Shown: positions 8,452-16,263, counted from the first letter of the stretch. The stretch is DNA of 25,612 bases from an uncultured Dialister sp. (GCA_900759415.1 CAAEVC010000036.1:1-25612), one strand, 5' to 3'. The notes: generated from the letters alone by a model not told the origin. Program-made: numbers and translations.

Positions 8452-10706
8452 ACATTGTTTCCTTCCAATTCCCATGTATTTTTGAAAACCGCAGTCTGCA
8501 TTCCATCTCTGTACAGATTGACTGCGTTGTAATTTTTATAATCGAAAAGTTCCATATCTTCATAAGAAGAAGTCAGCCGGCTGCCCCCATATATAATGGC
8601 TTCTGCATGAACATCATCCGCTTCTTTTTCTGAAATCCCATTCTCTTTCTTCCTGTCGCTGGCAATCCACAGGGTATGCGCTGGATAGGAAGCAATGGAA
8701 AGGCCTTTCTTCCCGGAGAAATAAATGCCCCGGTCATCTTTTTCAATGAGCCAGCTGCTTCCATTGGTCAAAAAGGAAAGGTTTCCCATTTTCAGTACGG
8801 AATTTGTGAGATTTCTTATTTTTCCGTGAAAATTCTCCAGCACATGAGGCGCCGTTTGTTTCACGTCTCCCCCAGTCACCCAGATTTCCTTTACCGGAAG
8901 TGCGAGGGTGAGTGGTATGGGCTCTACTGTATCTTCCAGATTGAGGATAAGGATGTCTGCATCAAAAATGCCCTCATATCCCAGAAGGGAATTCCATTCC
9001 CAGTTTGATGTATGAGAAGGAATACGACTCCCTCTATAATACAAAATTTTATGATTTTTTGTAACCACCACAGCCCCCTGATCTGGTCCAAGATCCGGCG
9101 CATATACGGCAGTGTCTGGTGCAATAATGTAAAAATAAATGACAGAGGCAAGTGAAAAGGTCCACGAGAAAATCACAGCCACCCTTCTCTTCGGTACAGT
9201 CCAGAGATATTTTTTGAAATAGAACATCCCTACTGTCAGATAATAGAAAATCATCTGGCTTATCGTCATCCCCCCGGTCTGCAGCATGGAGCCGGGAAGA
9301 GCAGATAATTTCATATTGAACCGGAGTCCCATCCAGAGGAAGTAATCTGAAAGATACAGTATACCGCCTGCAAGAGGCATGAAGATGAGGGAGACAAGGG
9401 CGGCCAGAAGCCCGCCGATGATGACCCACTCCAGTAGGGGCGTGACGAAAAGATTGGCAGGAATGAAGAAAAGAGGGAAGCGATGGAAGTCATAGAGCAT
9501 GAGCGGTATGGTCAGTACCTGGGCAGCTATGGAAAGGGAAATACCTTCATTCACCCAGGATGGCATATGAGGAATCTTATGGAGGGTCTCCAGAATGGGA
9601 CGATAGAAGAGAAGAATCCCTGCTGATGCACCGACGGAAAGCTGGAAGCTTACGTCATAGAGATAAAAAGGATCCCATAGTAGCATGCCTGTCACGGCGG
9701 TTCCGAGAAGATTGAGAGAAGTCCTTCCCCGGTCAAGGAAGACGCCGCATACCGATAGTATCCCCATCACCGCCGCCCGGATGACCGGCGGCACCAGCCC
9801 TGACAGGACAGAATAGAAGAGGACGAGGAAAATGGAGCCTGTAATGACCATTTTCGACGGAAGATGAAGCCATTTCCCAATGAAATAAAGAAATCCGAAA
9901 AGAAGAGCCACATGGGAACCGGATACAGAAAGGATATGGACGATACCTGTAGCGGAAAAGGACGTCATAATAGATTCTGGTATCTCATTATAATCGCCGC
10001 CGAAGAGAAGAGTCATAAGGATATGAAGACGGACTGGATCCATATAGGGAGCAAAGGACTGCTCCACCTGTTCTTTCCTGTCTTCTGACCAGCGCCGTAT
10101 CTGGAATTTCCCGCTGTCTCCCATGAAATGGAGAGTTTCCGTCTTCTCTGGATAGATGCGTCCAAGAATGCGGCGGCTTCTGTATCTTCCTTCCAGATCT
10201 ATCTTGCCGGGATTCTTATAGATACGGATAGCTTTAAGCTCACCATTGAAGGAAATCCGGTCTCCTGTGCGGTATATGGTCTTAGGATCGGTTTCATACA
10301 CAAAGGCAGTACCGGAGATTTCCTTCTTCACCCCGTCTTTATAAGTAATGGATTCTATTTCTGTAAAATAACGGACATAGGGATCCTTCCCTCTTTGCAC
10401 CATAGGGGCTTCTCTGATTATGCCTGTCCACGTCCCTTCACTTCCTACAGCCCAGGAAGAGAGATTCTGGAAAGACTGGTCTGTCAGATACATCCTTCCC
10501 ATACCGAGGATGCAGAGAAGAGCCAGACAGGGCAGGAGGAAAAGTTTCTTTCCTTTCCACAGGCAGAAAACGGACAATACAAAAAATCCACCGATAATAA
10601 GAGTGACCATGATTTCGCTGGTCAGAACAGCCGGGAATTCATCAAAGAGCAGAATTCCCGCCATCAGACAGATGGCACTCCATAGCAGTGGATATTGTGT
10701 ATTCAT
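8433..10706 (-). CDS. comEC: ComEC/Rec2 DNA-uptake channel with degenerate C-terminal metallo-beta-lactamase domain
   Basis: A 757-residue polytopic inner-membrane protein that carries single-stranded DNA into the cytoplasm during transformation. Three hydrophobic segments at the N-terminus precede a soluble OB-like DUF4131 region (about 85-200). The Competence domain (about 220-500) has many membrane segments and the conserved HILSVSGSHV. The C-terminal region (about 530-757) occupies the place of the metallo-beta-lactamase-like domain but lacks its metal motifs: the usual DVGQGD reads PDLGPDQGA and there is no HxHxDH. The ATG overlaps the comEA stop (ATGA), so translation is probably coupled. 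The reading frame is intact with no sign of decay elsewhere. Confidence 0.93.
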   Translation of the reverse strand: MNTQYPLLWSAICLMAGILLFDEFPAVLTSEIMVTLIIGGFFVLSVFCLWKGKKLFLLPCLALLCILGMGRMYLTDQSFQNLSSWAVGSEGTWTGIIREAPMVQRGKDPYVRYFTEIESITYKDGVKKEISGTAFVYETDPKTIYRTGDRISFNGELKAIRIYKNPGKIDLEGRYRSRRILGRIYPEKTETLHFMGDSGKFQIRRWSEDRKEQVEQSFAPYMDPVRLHILMTLLFGGDYNEIPESIMTSFSATGIVHILSVSGSHVALLFGFLYFIGKWLHLPSKMVITGSIFLVLFYSVLSGLVPPVIRAAVMGILSVCGVFLDRGRTSLNLLGTAVTGMLLWDPFYLYDVSFQLSVGASAGILLFYRPILETLHKIPHMPSWVNEGISLSIAAQVLTIPLMLYDFHRFPLFFIPANLFVTPLLEWVIIGGLLAALVSLIFMPLAGGILYLSDYFLWMGLRFNMKLSALPGSMLQTGGMTISQMIFYYLTVGMFYFKKYLWTVPKRRVAVIFSWTFSLASVIYFYIIAPDTAVYAPDLGPDQGAVVVTKNHKILYYRGSRIPSHTSNWEWNSLLGYEGIFDADILILNLEDTVEPIPLTLALPVKEIWVTGGDVKQTAPHVLENFHGKIRNLTNSVLKMGNLSFLTNGSSWLIEKDDRGIYFSGKKGLSIASYPAHTLWIASDRKKENGISEKEADDVHAEAIIYGGSRLTSSYEDMELFDYKNYNAVNLYRDGMQTAVFKNTWELEGNNVWPFRM

Positions 10707-11278
10707 AAGGTTATTTTATCCGCCAGTTTCTTAAACTTTCCATCACTGATGGATGGAACTTTTTTCAGATCCTCTTTTGATTCAAATAAACCGTTTTCTT
10801 CTCTGAATGTAATGATTTTGTCTGCAGTCACCTTTCCTATGCCAGGAAGGGTTTCCAGTTCCTTTTCATTGGCCGTATTGATGTTCACAAGGCCAATGGC
10901 CGCCGGATCCGACTGATTGGGATCAAGGGGAATGAAGATTTTCGTAGCCTCTGTTAAAGGAAGGGCCATATTGATGCCGTTCATATCTGCATAGGGAAGG
11001 ACGTCTCCTGCTGCCCTCACTGCGTCATAGTAATGGCTTCCTTCAGGCATTTCATAGACTCCCGGCCTTTTTACAGCGCCTACCACATAGACCAGGATTT
11101 TTCTGTTTCCTGCTCCTCCCGGATTTCCTTCGGTCACCTCTTCTTCTGCTGCCTCTTCCGGTTTTTCTTCCATAAAGTTCAAAGGGTCAAATATAAAAAA
11201 AGATAGACCTATGAGTACGAAAGCAATGCACCCGCAGAGAATAACTGACCTTCTCTTCGTATCATCGATTTCCATCAT
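10703..11278 (-). CDS. comEA: ComEA competence DNA receptor (SLBB + helix-hairpin-helix)
   Basis: A 191-residue membrane-anchored DNA-binding protein that hands incoming double-stranded DNA to ComEC. One membrane segment (about 11-30) is followed by an acidic, glutamate-rich linker (35-55), a SLBB domain (about 60-116, with VGAVKRPGVYEMPEG) and a C-terminal HhH pair (about 130-190, with VNINTA and LPGIGKVTADKI). This is the Gram-positive-style ComEA with SLBB, rather than the short proteobacterial form. The frame stays open to 11338, but the ATG at 11278 has GGGGGA 7 nt upstream and gives a normal N-terminus. It is the first gene of comEA-comEC-holA-vanW-polC and is preceded by a structured leader. 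Confidence 0.93.
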   Translation of the reverse strand: MMEIDDTKRRSVILCGCIAFVLIGLSFFIFDPLNFMEEKPEEAAEEEVTEGNPGGAGNRKILVYVVGAVKRPGVYEMPEGSHYYDAVRAAGDVLPYADMNGINMALPLTEATKIFIPLDPNQSDPAAIGLVNINTANEKELETLPGIGKVTADKIITFREENGLFESKEDLKKVPSISDGKFKKLADKITL

Positions 11279-11315
11279 AAGTCTATCCCCCGTATCCCCC
11301 GTTGAAATCAGGCAT

Positions 11316-11400
11316 AAAAAGCAGGGAATCCATTTCACAGGCTACTGCACTCCCTGAGGAATGCACTCCGCAAATAAGTAGCACCATGAAACAGGTCCCT
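11316..11400 (-). ncRNA. Candidate structured leader RNA or attenuator before comEA
   Basis: Read on the minus strand, four nested helices form: 11396-11400 with 11323-11327 (AGGGA/TCCCT); 11385-11390 with 11333-11338 (TTTCAT/GTGAAA); 11378-11382 with 11341-11345 (GCTAC/GTAGC); and an apical 8-bp stem 11358-11365 with 11346-11353 closed by a TCAG loop. A TTTTT run (11316-11320) follows the basal stem, like a terminator or attenuator. It matches no riboswitch class I can recall. It may end the rsmD-coaD transcript, regulate comEA, or both. Confidence 0.45.
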
Positions 11401-11428
11401 ACTATGAATCATTACAACCGGTTGTCAC
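11401..11428 (-). promoter_or_regulatory. Putative comEA promoter over a perfect 12-bp palindrome
   Basis: ACAACCGGTTGT (11414-11425) is a perfect inverted repeat. On the minus strand it overlaps a plausible -35 GTGACA (11423-11428, 5/6 match) with a 16-nt spacer to CATAGT (11401-11406, 4/6). The layout fits an operator where a dimeric regulator would block or recruit RNA polymerase. The promoter is only moderate by sequence. Confidence 0.45.
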
Positions 11429-11434
11429 GCAGTA

Positions 11435-11923
11435 TTACTTATCTTTCATCTGCTGTTCCTGCTGTCTTGCAGCACTGGAATTGGAATCAATCAGACTCTG
11501 ACGATTCTTTTTCAGGCTGTCCAGCACGTTTTCCATGTTGGTTTCTACATATTTCAGTACATCAGTAGCATAGGTCACGGAGCTTGTACGCAGTTCATCC
11601 GCAGATTTATTAGCTGCAGAAATCACTTCATTAGCTCTTTCCTGTGCCTGTTTTACCAGTTCACTTTCTTCAGTAATGCGGGCAATGTAATCCTTAGCCT
11701 GTGCTACAGTGTCTTCTGCTTTCTTTTCTGCATCAAGCATGATTCTTTCTTTGTCAGCCACGATTCTTCTTGCATTGTCCAATTCGTTAGGAAGAGACTG
11801 ATTGATAGCATCGATTAACCGTTCTACTTCATCTTTATCAATCATCTTCTTGTTGGTGAATGGTACTTCACTGGCGTTGTTAATCAGGTTTTCAAGTTCT
11901 TCAAGCAATTTTCTGGTATCCAT
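11435..11923 (-). CDS. Conserved coiled-coil protein of unknown function downstream of coaD
   Basis: About 162 residues, hydrophilic, with no membrane segment or signal peptide. The central part (about 45-115) is charged and alanine-rich with heptad-like spacing, resembling the b subunit of F-type ATP synthase or DivIVA-like coiled coils; such proteins are often labelled ATPase automatically, although no nucleotide-binding motif is visible. The N-terminus is TRKLLEELENLI and the C-terminus is glutamine- and lysine-rich. An ATG at 11938 overlaps the coaD stop (ATGA), but the ATG at 11923 has GAGG 9 nt upstream, so I prefer it. It probably shares a transcript with rsmD and coaD. I cannot assign a function. 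Confidence 0.8.
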   Translation of the reverse strand: MDTRKLLEELENLINNASEVPFTNKKMIDKDEVERLIDAINQSLPNELDNARRIVADKERIMLDAEKKAEDTVAQAKDYIARITEESELVKQAQERANEVISAANKSADELRTSSVTYATDVLKYVETNMENVLDSLKKNRQSLIDSNSSAARQQEQQMKDK

Positions 11924-11934
11924 TGTCGGCAGCC

Positions 11935-12423
11935 TCATTTCTTAATAGAATTCATTTTCCTTCTAATCATTTCCTGGACGAAGGGCGGTACCATCTTTGA
12001 TACATCTCCATTGAAATGGGCCAGTTCTCGAACACCGGTGGAAGAGAGATAGGAATAACGACCGTCCGTCATAAAGAATGCTGTTTCCAGGTTTGGATTG
12101 ATCTGTTTAATCATAAGGGCTCTCTGGAATTCATATTCAAAATCGCTGAATGCTCGGAGTCCTCTGATGAGCAGATTACAATTTTTTCTTGCTGCATATT
12201 CATTCAATAAGCCGTCAAACGCATCGACTTCTACATTAGGAATATCCTTTGTAGTTTCTTTCAGCATGGCAATACGTTCTTCGGTGGTAAACATATAATG
12301 CTTTGTCGGATTCAGGAAGGCCGCCACGATCAGCTTGTCGACCAGGTCTGCACTTCTTCTGATAATATCAAGATGACCATAGGTAACGGGATCAAAACTT
12401 CCCGGACATATAGCTATTTTCAT
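11935..12423 (-). CDS. coaD: Phosphopantetheine adenylyltransferase
   Basis: A 162-residue hexameric nucleotidyltransferase of coenzyme A synthesis: ATP plus 4'-phosphopantetheine gives dephospho-CoA and pyrophosphate. The adenylate-binding TYGH (14-17) follows PGSFDPV, and the second motif SSTGVRE is at 127-133. RGLRAFSDFEYEF (87-99) is the conserved substrate-binding segment. Length is standard. GAGGGAG sits 5 nt before the ATG. It lies 14 nt downstream of rsmD, the conserved rsmD-coaD pair of many bacteria. Confidence 0.97.
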   Translation of the reverse strand: MKIAICPGSFDPVTYGHLDIIRRSADLVDKLIVAAFLNPTKHYMFTTEERIAMLKETTKDIPNVEVDAFDGLLNEYAARKNCNLLIRGLRAFSDFEYEFQRALMIKQINPNLETAFFMTDGRYSYLSSTGVRELAHFNGDVSKMVPPFVQEMIRRKMNSIKK

Positions 12424-12437
12424 TCAAACTCCCTCGC

Positions 12438-12986
12438 TCATCTTACTCGAAGATAGCTAACAACAATAGCGCCTACCTTTTTCTCTTTCCAAAGTTCACA
12501 TTTATCCTGGAAGAGAGACAAATCTGGAGGCTCTGACACTGAATGTTCTGCCATAATAATAGCATCTTCTGCAGGAAGACCGCAAGCAAATACCTCTGAC
12601 AGGACTTCATTAATATACCCTTTTCTGTATGGAGGATCCATGAAAATGTAATCAAACTTTTCGCCTTTCAAAGACTGGAGCGCTGATGAAACATTCCCTT
12701 TGAGAATCCTGACTCTACCCTCCACATGACAACGGGCGGCATTTTCCTTTATGTAAGAAGCGGTCGCCCGATCTATGAAGATCGCTTCAGAAGCGCCCCG
12801 GCTCAATGCTTCCAGTCCCATAGCACCGGTACCTGCAAAGATATCCAGCACTCTGGTTTCAAGGACCCCCACATTGGCCAGCACGTTGAAAACGCTTTCC
12901 CGCACCCTGCCAAGAGTAGGTCTTGTGTTTTTACCGGAAGGAGAGGAAAGAAGCGTTCCCTTTGCATTTCCACCAATAATTTTCAT
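12438..12986 (-). CDS. rsmD: 16S rRNA (guanine966-N2)-methyltransferase
   Basis: A 182-residue Rossmann-fold methyltransferase that modifies G966 of 16S rRNA using S-adenosylmethionine. The SAM-binding loop FAGTGAMGLEALSRGA starts at residue 50; the catalytic DPPY is at 117-120. The N-terminal MKIIGGNAKG and RPTLGRVRESVFN segments are typical. The ATG has GAGG 7 nt upstream and overlaps the TGA of a 9-codon leader ORF. coaD follows after 14 nt. Confidence 0.96.
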   Translation of the reverse strand: MKIIGGNAKGTLLSSPSGKNTRPTLGRVRESVFNVLANVGVLETRVLDIFAGTGAMGLEALSRGASEAIFIDRATASYIKENAARCHVEGRVRILKGNVSSALQSLKGEKFDYIFMDPPYRKGYINEVLSEVFACGLPAEDAIIMAEHSVSEPPDLSLFQDKCELWKEKKVGAIVVSYLRVR

Positions 12987-13012
12987 TCTGATACCTCAAC
13001 AAAAGGTTCCAT
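12983..13012 (-). CDS. Nine-codon leader ORF upstream of and overlapping rsmD
   Basis: ATG at 13012, preceded by a strong ribosome site GGGAGG (13021-13026) 8 nt away, encodes MEPFVEVSE and stops at TGA 12983-12985. The stop overlaps the rsmD ATG as ATGA. The predicted transcription start is near 13032, so this is the first start codon a ribosome meets. It probably promotes translational coupling rather than making a functional peptide. Expression is inferred, not shown. Confidence 0.5.
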   Translation of the reverse strand: MEPFVEVSE

Positions 13013-13038
13013 GGAAACTGCCTCCCATTACGTTATTA

Positions 13039-13044
13039 ATTATA
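13039..13044 (-). promoter_or_regulatory. Extended -10 promoter for rsmD-coaD
   Basis: Minus-strand TGCTATAAT, a consensus -10 with upstream TG, 17 bases beyond which no good -35 is visible. Predicted start of transcription is near 13032, giving about 20 nt before the leader ORF. The space between it and gpsA (13051-13135) is AT-rich with only weak hairpins. Confidence 0.65.
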
Positions 13045-13135
13045 GCATAAAACCGATGATGAATCCCTGTTTTTTTAATAAAATGGAAAATTCATACAAT
13101 TTTATGTATCTTTCCGTCGTAAGATAAATGAAACC

Positions 13136-14146
13136 TTACATGGGATAGGTTTCTGATTCCGCCTTTTTGGCACGGGTCATAAGATATTCCAGTGCTTCCA
13201 TGGCATTGTGTTCCCCTTTAATCAGATGGCAGACTTCTTCTGTAATAGGCATGTCGATATGTTCTCTTTCTGCAATTTCATGAACGAGAAGAGCGGTTCT
13301 TATGCCTTCTACCACCATGCTGGTGCTTTTCTGGATTTCTTCTGCTGTCATCCCTTTGGCCATCATGAGGCCTGCTCTATGGTTGCGGCTGTGAGTGCTG
13401 GTGCATGTGCAGACCAGATCTCCCATGCCGGAAAGGCCGAAGAATGTATTCATCTGCGCGCCAAAATGAACGCCGAAGCGGGTCATTTCTACAAGTCCTC
13501 TGGTCATGAGAGCAGCACGGCAGTTATCTCCCAGTCCGATGCCATCCAGTACACCGCAGGCAAGAGCCATAATATTTTTCAGGGCTCCCCCATATTCTAC
13601 GCCCCGGATATCATCGGTGCGATAGACACGGAACACGGGACTCATGTACAGATCCTGAACGATCTGTACGGCTTCCGGTACTTCCGATGCAGCAACGGTG
13701 GCACATGGAAGACCGATGCCTACTTCTTCTGCATGGTTCGGTCCGGAAAGAGCCACTATCCTTCTGGTAATCGGCTGAAGTTCTTTGGAAATCACTTCTG
13801 AAAGCCGGTGTCCCTCATTGTCAGCCAGTCCTTTGGATGTGCAGACAACCACTGCATCTTTCATAAGGAAGGGGGCAATTTTCTTTGCCATTTCCTGCAC
13901 AACATAGGAAGGAGTGCAGATGATGACACATTCTGCGCCTTCTACGGCTTCCTTCAGTTCACTGGTGATCCTGATTTTTTCAGGAATATGAACGTCCGGC
14001 AGATATTCCTCATTCACGCGGGTGGTGCGAATCTTTTCTGCTGTTTCCGGATTTCTGCAGTACATAATGAGGTCATCATTCTTTCCGGAAAGCTCGATCA
14101 TCATCGCAGTTCCCCAGCCGCCAGCGCCAATCATGGCTATTTTCAC
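13136..14146 (-). CDS. gpsA: Glycerol-3-phosphate dehydrogenase [NAD(P)+]
   Basis: A 336-residue cytosolic enzyme reducing dihydroxyacetone phosphate to sn-glycerol 3-phosphate, the backbone for phospholipids. The nucleotide-binding GAGGWG is at residues 7-12; the catalytic lysine is K190 in GGALKN; the SGPNHAEEV segment (134-142) is a family signature. The start is GTG at 14146, overlapping the plsY stop (GTGA), with GGGAG 5 nt upstream; the next ATG would cut off the dinucleotide fold. plsY upstream uses its product, so the pair is a functional unit. No strong terminator is seen downstream. Confidence 0.97.
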   Translation of the reverse strand: MKIAMIGAGGWGTAMMIELSGKNDDLIMYCRNPETAEKIRTTRVNEEYLPDVHIPEKIRITSELKEAVEGAECVIICTPSYVVQEMAKKIAPFLMKDAVVVCTSKGLADNEGHRLSEVISKELQPITRRIVALSGPNHAEEVGIGLPCATVAASEVPEAVQIVQDLYMSPVFRVYRTDDIRGVEYGGALKNIMALACGVLDGIGLGDNCRAALMTRGLVEMTRFGVHFGAQMNTFFGLSGMGDLVCTCTSTHSRNHRAGLMMAKGMTAEEIQKSTSMVVEGIRTALLVHEIAEREHIDMPITEEVCHLIKGEHNAMEALEYLMTRAKKAESETYPM

Positions 14147-14736
14147 TGCTTCTCCCTCTTTTCTCTTGTAATAGGCTTTTCTTCTCCCCGAAGAAGCCTC
14201 TTTATATTATCCTTGTGTTTTCCTACAACTATGAGAGCTGCCAGGACACCAAAGGCTACATAGTCCAGTGATGCTCCCGTAAGGAACATGACAAGCGGTA
14301 TGACCGGTGCAGCCAGAATGGAGCCCAGAGATACAATATGTTTCCATTTAAATATAAGGAGCCATACGAGAAAAGCAGCTGCTACAGCAGGAGGTGAAAT
14401 GAAGGTAAATGCCCCCACTCCGCAGGCCACTCCCTTTCCACTTTTAAAGTGGAGGAAGACAGACCAGTTATTTCCTGCAATGGCAATGACTGCGCAGGCC
14501 ATGACGAGAAGCGGGTCTCCTCCGCCCAGATGAACAGCCAGATATCCTTTCAGAAAATCACAGATAAAGACTGCAAGTCCTGCCTTGATTCCCAGTTCTC
14601 TGTATGCATTGGTTGCCCCTATATTTCCGCTTCCCACCTTCTTCAGATTGACTCCGTAAAAGAAGCGTCCGATCAGATAGCCACTAGGAATCGCACCGAT
14701 AAGATAAGCCAGTACGATTACTATTATGGATCCCAT
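14143..14736 (-). CDS. plsY: Acyl-phosphate:glycerol-3-phosphate acyltransferase PlsY
   Basis: A 197-residue integral membrane enzyme that acylates glycerol-3-phosphate from acyl-phosphate made by PlsX, yielding lysophosphatidic acid. Hydrophobic segments fit the five-helix PlsY topology. The conserved motifs are IPSGYLIGR followed by GSGNIGATNAYRELG, the central GKGVACGVGAF, and a third near the C-terminus with GKHKDNIKRLLRGEE. The ATG at 14736 shares one base with the der stop (TGATG) and has GGAG 7 nt upstream; a TTG one codon earlier is less likely. plsC, for the next acylation, is in a separate run at 18344-18949. Confidence 0.96.
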   Translation of the reverse strand: MGSIIVIVLAYLIGAIPSGYLIGRFFYGVNLKKVGSGNIGATNAYRELGIKAGLAVFICDFLKGYLAVHLGGGDPLLVMACAVIAIAGNNWSVFLHFKSGKGVACGVGAFTFISPPAVAAAFLVWLLIFKWKHIVSLGSILAAPVIPLVMFLTGASLDYVAFGVLAALIVVGKHKDNIKRLLRGEEKPITREKREKQ

Positions 14737-16064
14737 CAATCGTCTCCACCGTCCTTCTTGCTTCGCACCACGATGCGGATCGGGGTGCCGCTGAAGAGGA
14801 AGGCTTCTCTTAATTTATTTTCAATGAACCGGACATAGGAGAAATGAATCAGATCGGCATCGTTCACGAACATAACAAATGTTGGCGGACGGATCCCCAC
14901 CTGGGTCATGTAATAGATCTTGGCTACTCTGCCGGCATGGGCAGGCGGCGGGTTAATCATTTTAGCATCTTCCAGAAGGTCATTGATGACTGCGGTCGGA
15001 ATGCGGAGGCTCTGTTGTTCAGCCACATTATAAATCAGATCACCGAGACGGTGGATTCTCTGCTTCGTCATGGCAGAGCCAAAGAGCATCGGTGCATAGT
15101 CTGCAAAGGGCAGACCGTTCATGATTTCTTTTTCAAATTCATTGATAGTATGTTCATCTTTGGCAATGGCATCCCACTTGTTGATGAAGAGAATGAGTCC
15201 TTTGCCTGCTTCATGAATGTAGCCGATGATTCTCTTATCCTGTTCCGTCAGTTTATCTTCTGCATCAATGACGAAGATGGCTACATCGCAGTCATCGATG
15301 GCACGGATAGAACGGATGACGCTGTATTTTTCCAGCGGTTCATCGATCTTGCTCTTCTTTCTCATGCCTGCCGTATCTACAAGGATGAAAGTCTTTCCCT
15401 TATAGGTCCATACGGAATCTACTGCATCTCTGGTGGTTCCCATTTCGTCAGCTACAAGAGAACGTTCATAACCAAGAAGGGCATTGATCAGTGTAGATTT
15501 ACCTACATTCGGTCTGCCTACGATAGCAGTTCGGATGATATCTTCAGAGTCTTCTTCCTTTTCACTTGGGAAACCTTCGGTAATGCGATCCAGCAGATCC
15601 CCGAATCCCAGGCGGTTTACGGCAGAAATGCCGATAGGATCTCCCAGTCCCAGAGAATAGAATTCATACACATCCATTTCCTGGTTGTCACTGTCTACTT
15701 TGTTTACTGCCAGTACTACCGGTTTTCCTGTCTTACGGAGAAGGCCTGCAATGATTTCATCATCAGCAGTCATTCCTGTTCTGGCATCTACCACGAACAT
15801 GATGACATCGGCTTCTTCCATGGCCAGTTCAGCCTGCTGACGGATACCGCTGGAAATCTGGTCCTTTTCATTTCTGAATTCGATACCGCCGGTATCGATC
15901 AGGGTAAATTCCTTATCCAGCCATTTTACGTCGCAATAAATTCTGTCTCTAGTTACACCGGGGATATCTTCCACAATAGATACGCGGCGCTGTGCCAGCC
16001 CGTTAATCAGGGTCGACTTGCCTACGTTTGGCCTGCCTACAATAGCTACAAGCGGCTTGCTCAT
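14736..16064 (-). CDS. der: Ribosome biogenesis GTPase Der (EngA)
   Basis: A 442-residue protein with two tandem GTPase domains and a C-terminal KH-like RNA-binding domain, acting in 50S subunit assembly. Domain 1 has GRPNVGKS (10-17), DTGG (57-60) and NKVD (121-124). Domain 2 has GRPNVGKS (183-190), DTAG (230-233) and NKWD (295-298). The KH-like part runs from about 355 to 440. All motifs are intact. The ATG has AAGGA and a G-rich stretch upstream. It heads der-plsY-gpsA, an arrangement common in Firmicutes. Confidence 0.97.
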   Translation of the reverse strand: MSKPLVAIVGRPNVGKSTLINGLAQRRVSIVEDIPGVTRDRIYCDVKWLDKEFTLIDTGGIEFRNEKDQISSGIRQQAELAMEEADVIMFVVDARTGMTADDEIIAGLLRKTGKPVVLAVNKVDSDNQEMDVYEFYSLGLGDPIGISAVNRLGFGDLLDRITEGFPSEKEEDSEDIIRTAIVGRPNVGKSTLINALLGYERSLVADEMGTTRDAVDSVWTYKGKTFILVDTAGMRKKSKIDEPLEKYSVIRSIRAIDDCDVAIFVIDAEDKLTEQDKRIIGYIHEAGKGLILFINKWDAIAKDEHTINEFEKEIMNGLPFADYAPMLFGSAMTKQRIHRLGDLIYNVAEQQSLRIPTAVINDLLEDAKMINPPPAHAGRVAKIYYMTQVGIRPPTFVMFVNDADLIHFSYVRFIENKLREAFLFSGTPIRIVVRSKKDGGDD

Positions 16065-16112
16065 CTGTCCCCATCCTTTCTTTCAAAGAACTAAAAATAA
16101 TGGTATCTATGT

Positions 16113-16118
16113 ATAATA
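16113..16118 (-). promoter_or_regulatory. Extended -10 promoter for der-plsY-gpsA
   Basis: Minus-strand TGCTATTAT (5/6 match to TATAAT with upstream TG). No convincing -35 lies at 17 bases. The predicted start near 16106 gives a leader of about 40 nt. Confidence 0.5.
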
Positions 16119-16225
16119 GCAACACTTATCCATTTTTACTTATACTCTTGAAATTGTATGACGGAATCAGCCTTATGTCAAGTTTACAGGACTTTAATGT
16201 CTCCCCTTATTTTTCTCCGGCAAGT

Positions 16226-16252
16226 AAAAAGAGCCGCCTTTGCGGCGGCTCT
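16226..16252 (-). terminator. Intrinsic terminator of ispH-S1
   Basis: On the minus strand AGAGCCGCC (16252-16244) pairs perfectly with GGCGGCTCT (16238-16230) across a 5-nt loop, followed by a T run (16230-16226). It starts 12 bases after the ispH-S1 stop and separates that gene from der. Confidence 0.95.
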
Positions 16253-16263
16253 TCAGCAGTCAA

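Noticed and set aside
8451..8475. Longer holA start at 8475
   Set aside because: The extra eight residues include the ribosome-binding GGAAGG of the internal ATG and lie within the end of comEC.
11279..11338. N-terminal extension of ComEA
   Set aside because: It would translate the 3' arm and U tract of the structured leader; the ATG at 11278 has GGGGGA at ideal spacing.
13051..13135. Possible terminator after gpsA (ATACA/TGTAT stem)
   Set aside because: Only a 5-bp AT stem with no properly placed T run; not reliable.
14844..16094. 416-codon open frame antisense to der
   Set aside because: It lies fully opposite an unmistakable Der with intact motifs, has no recognisable domain, and long antisense frames arise from codon bias in the sense gene.
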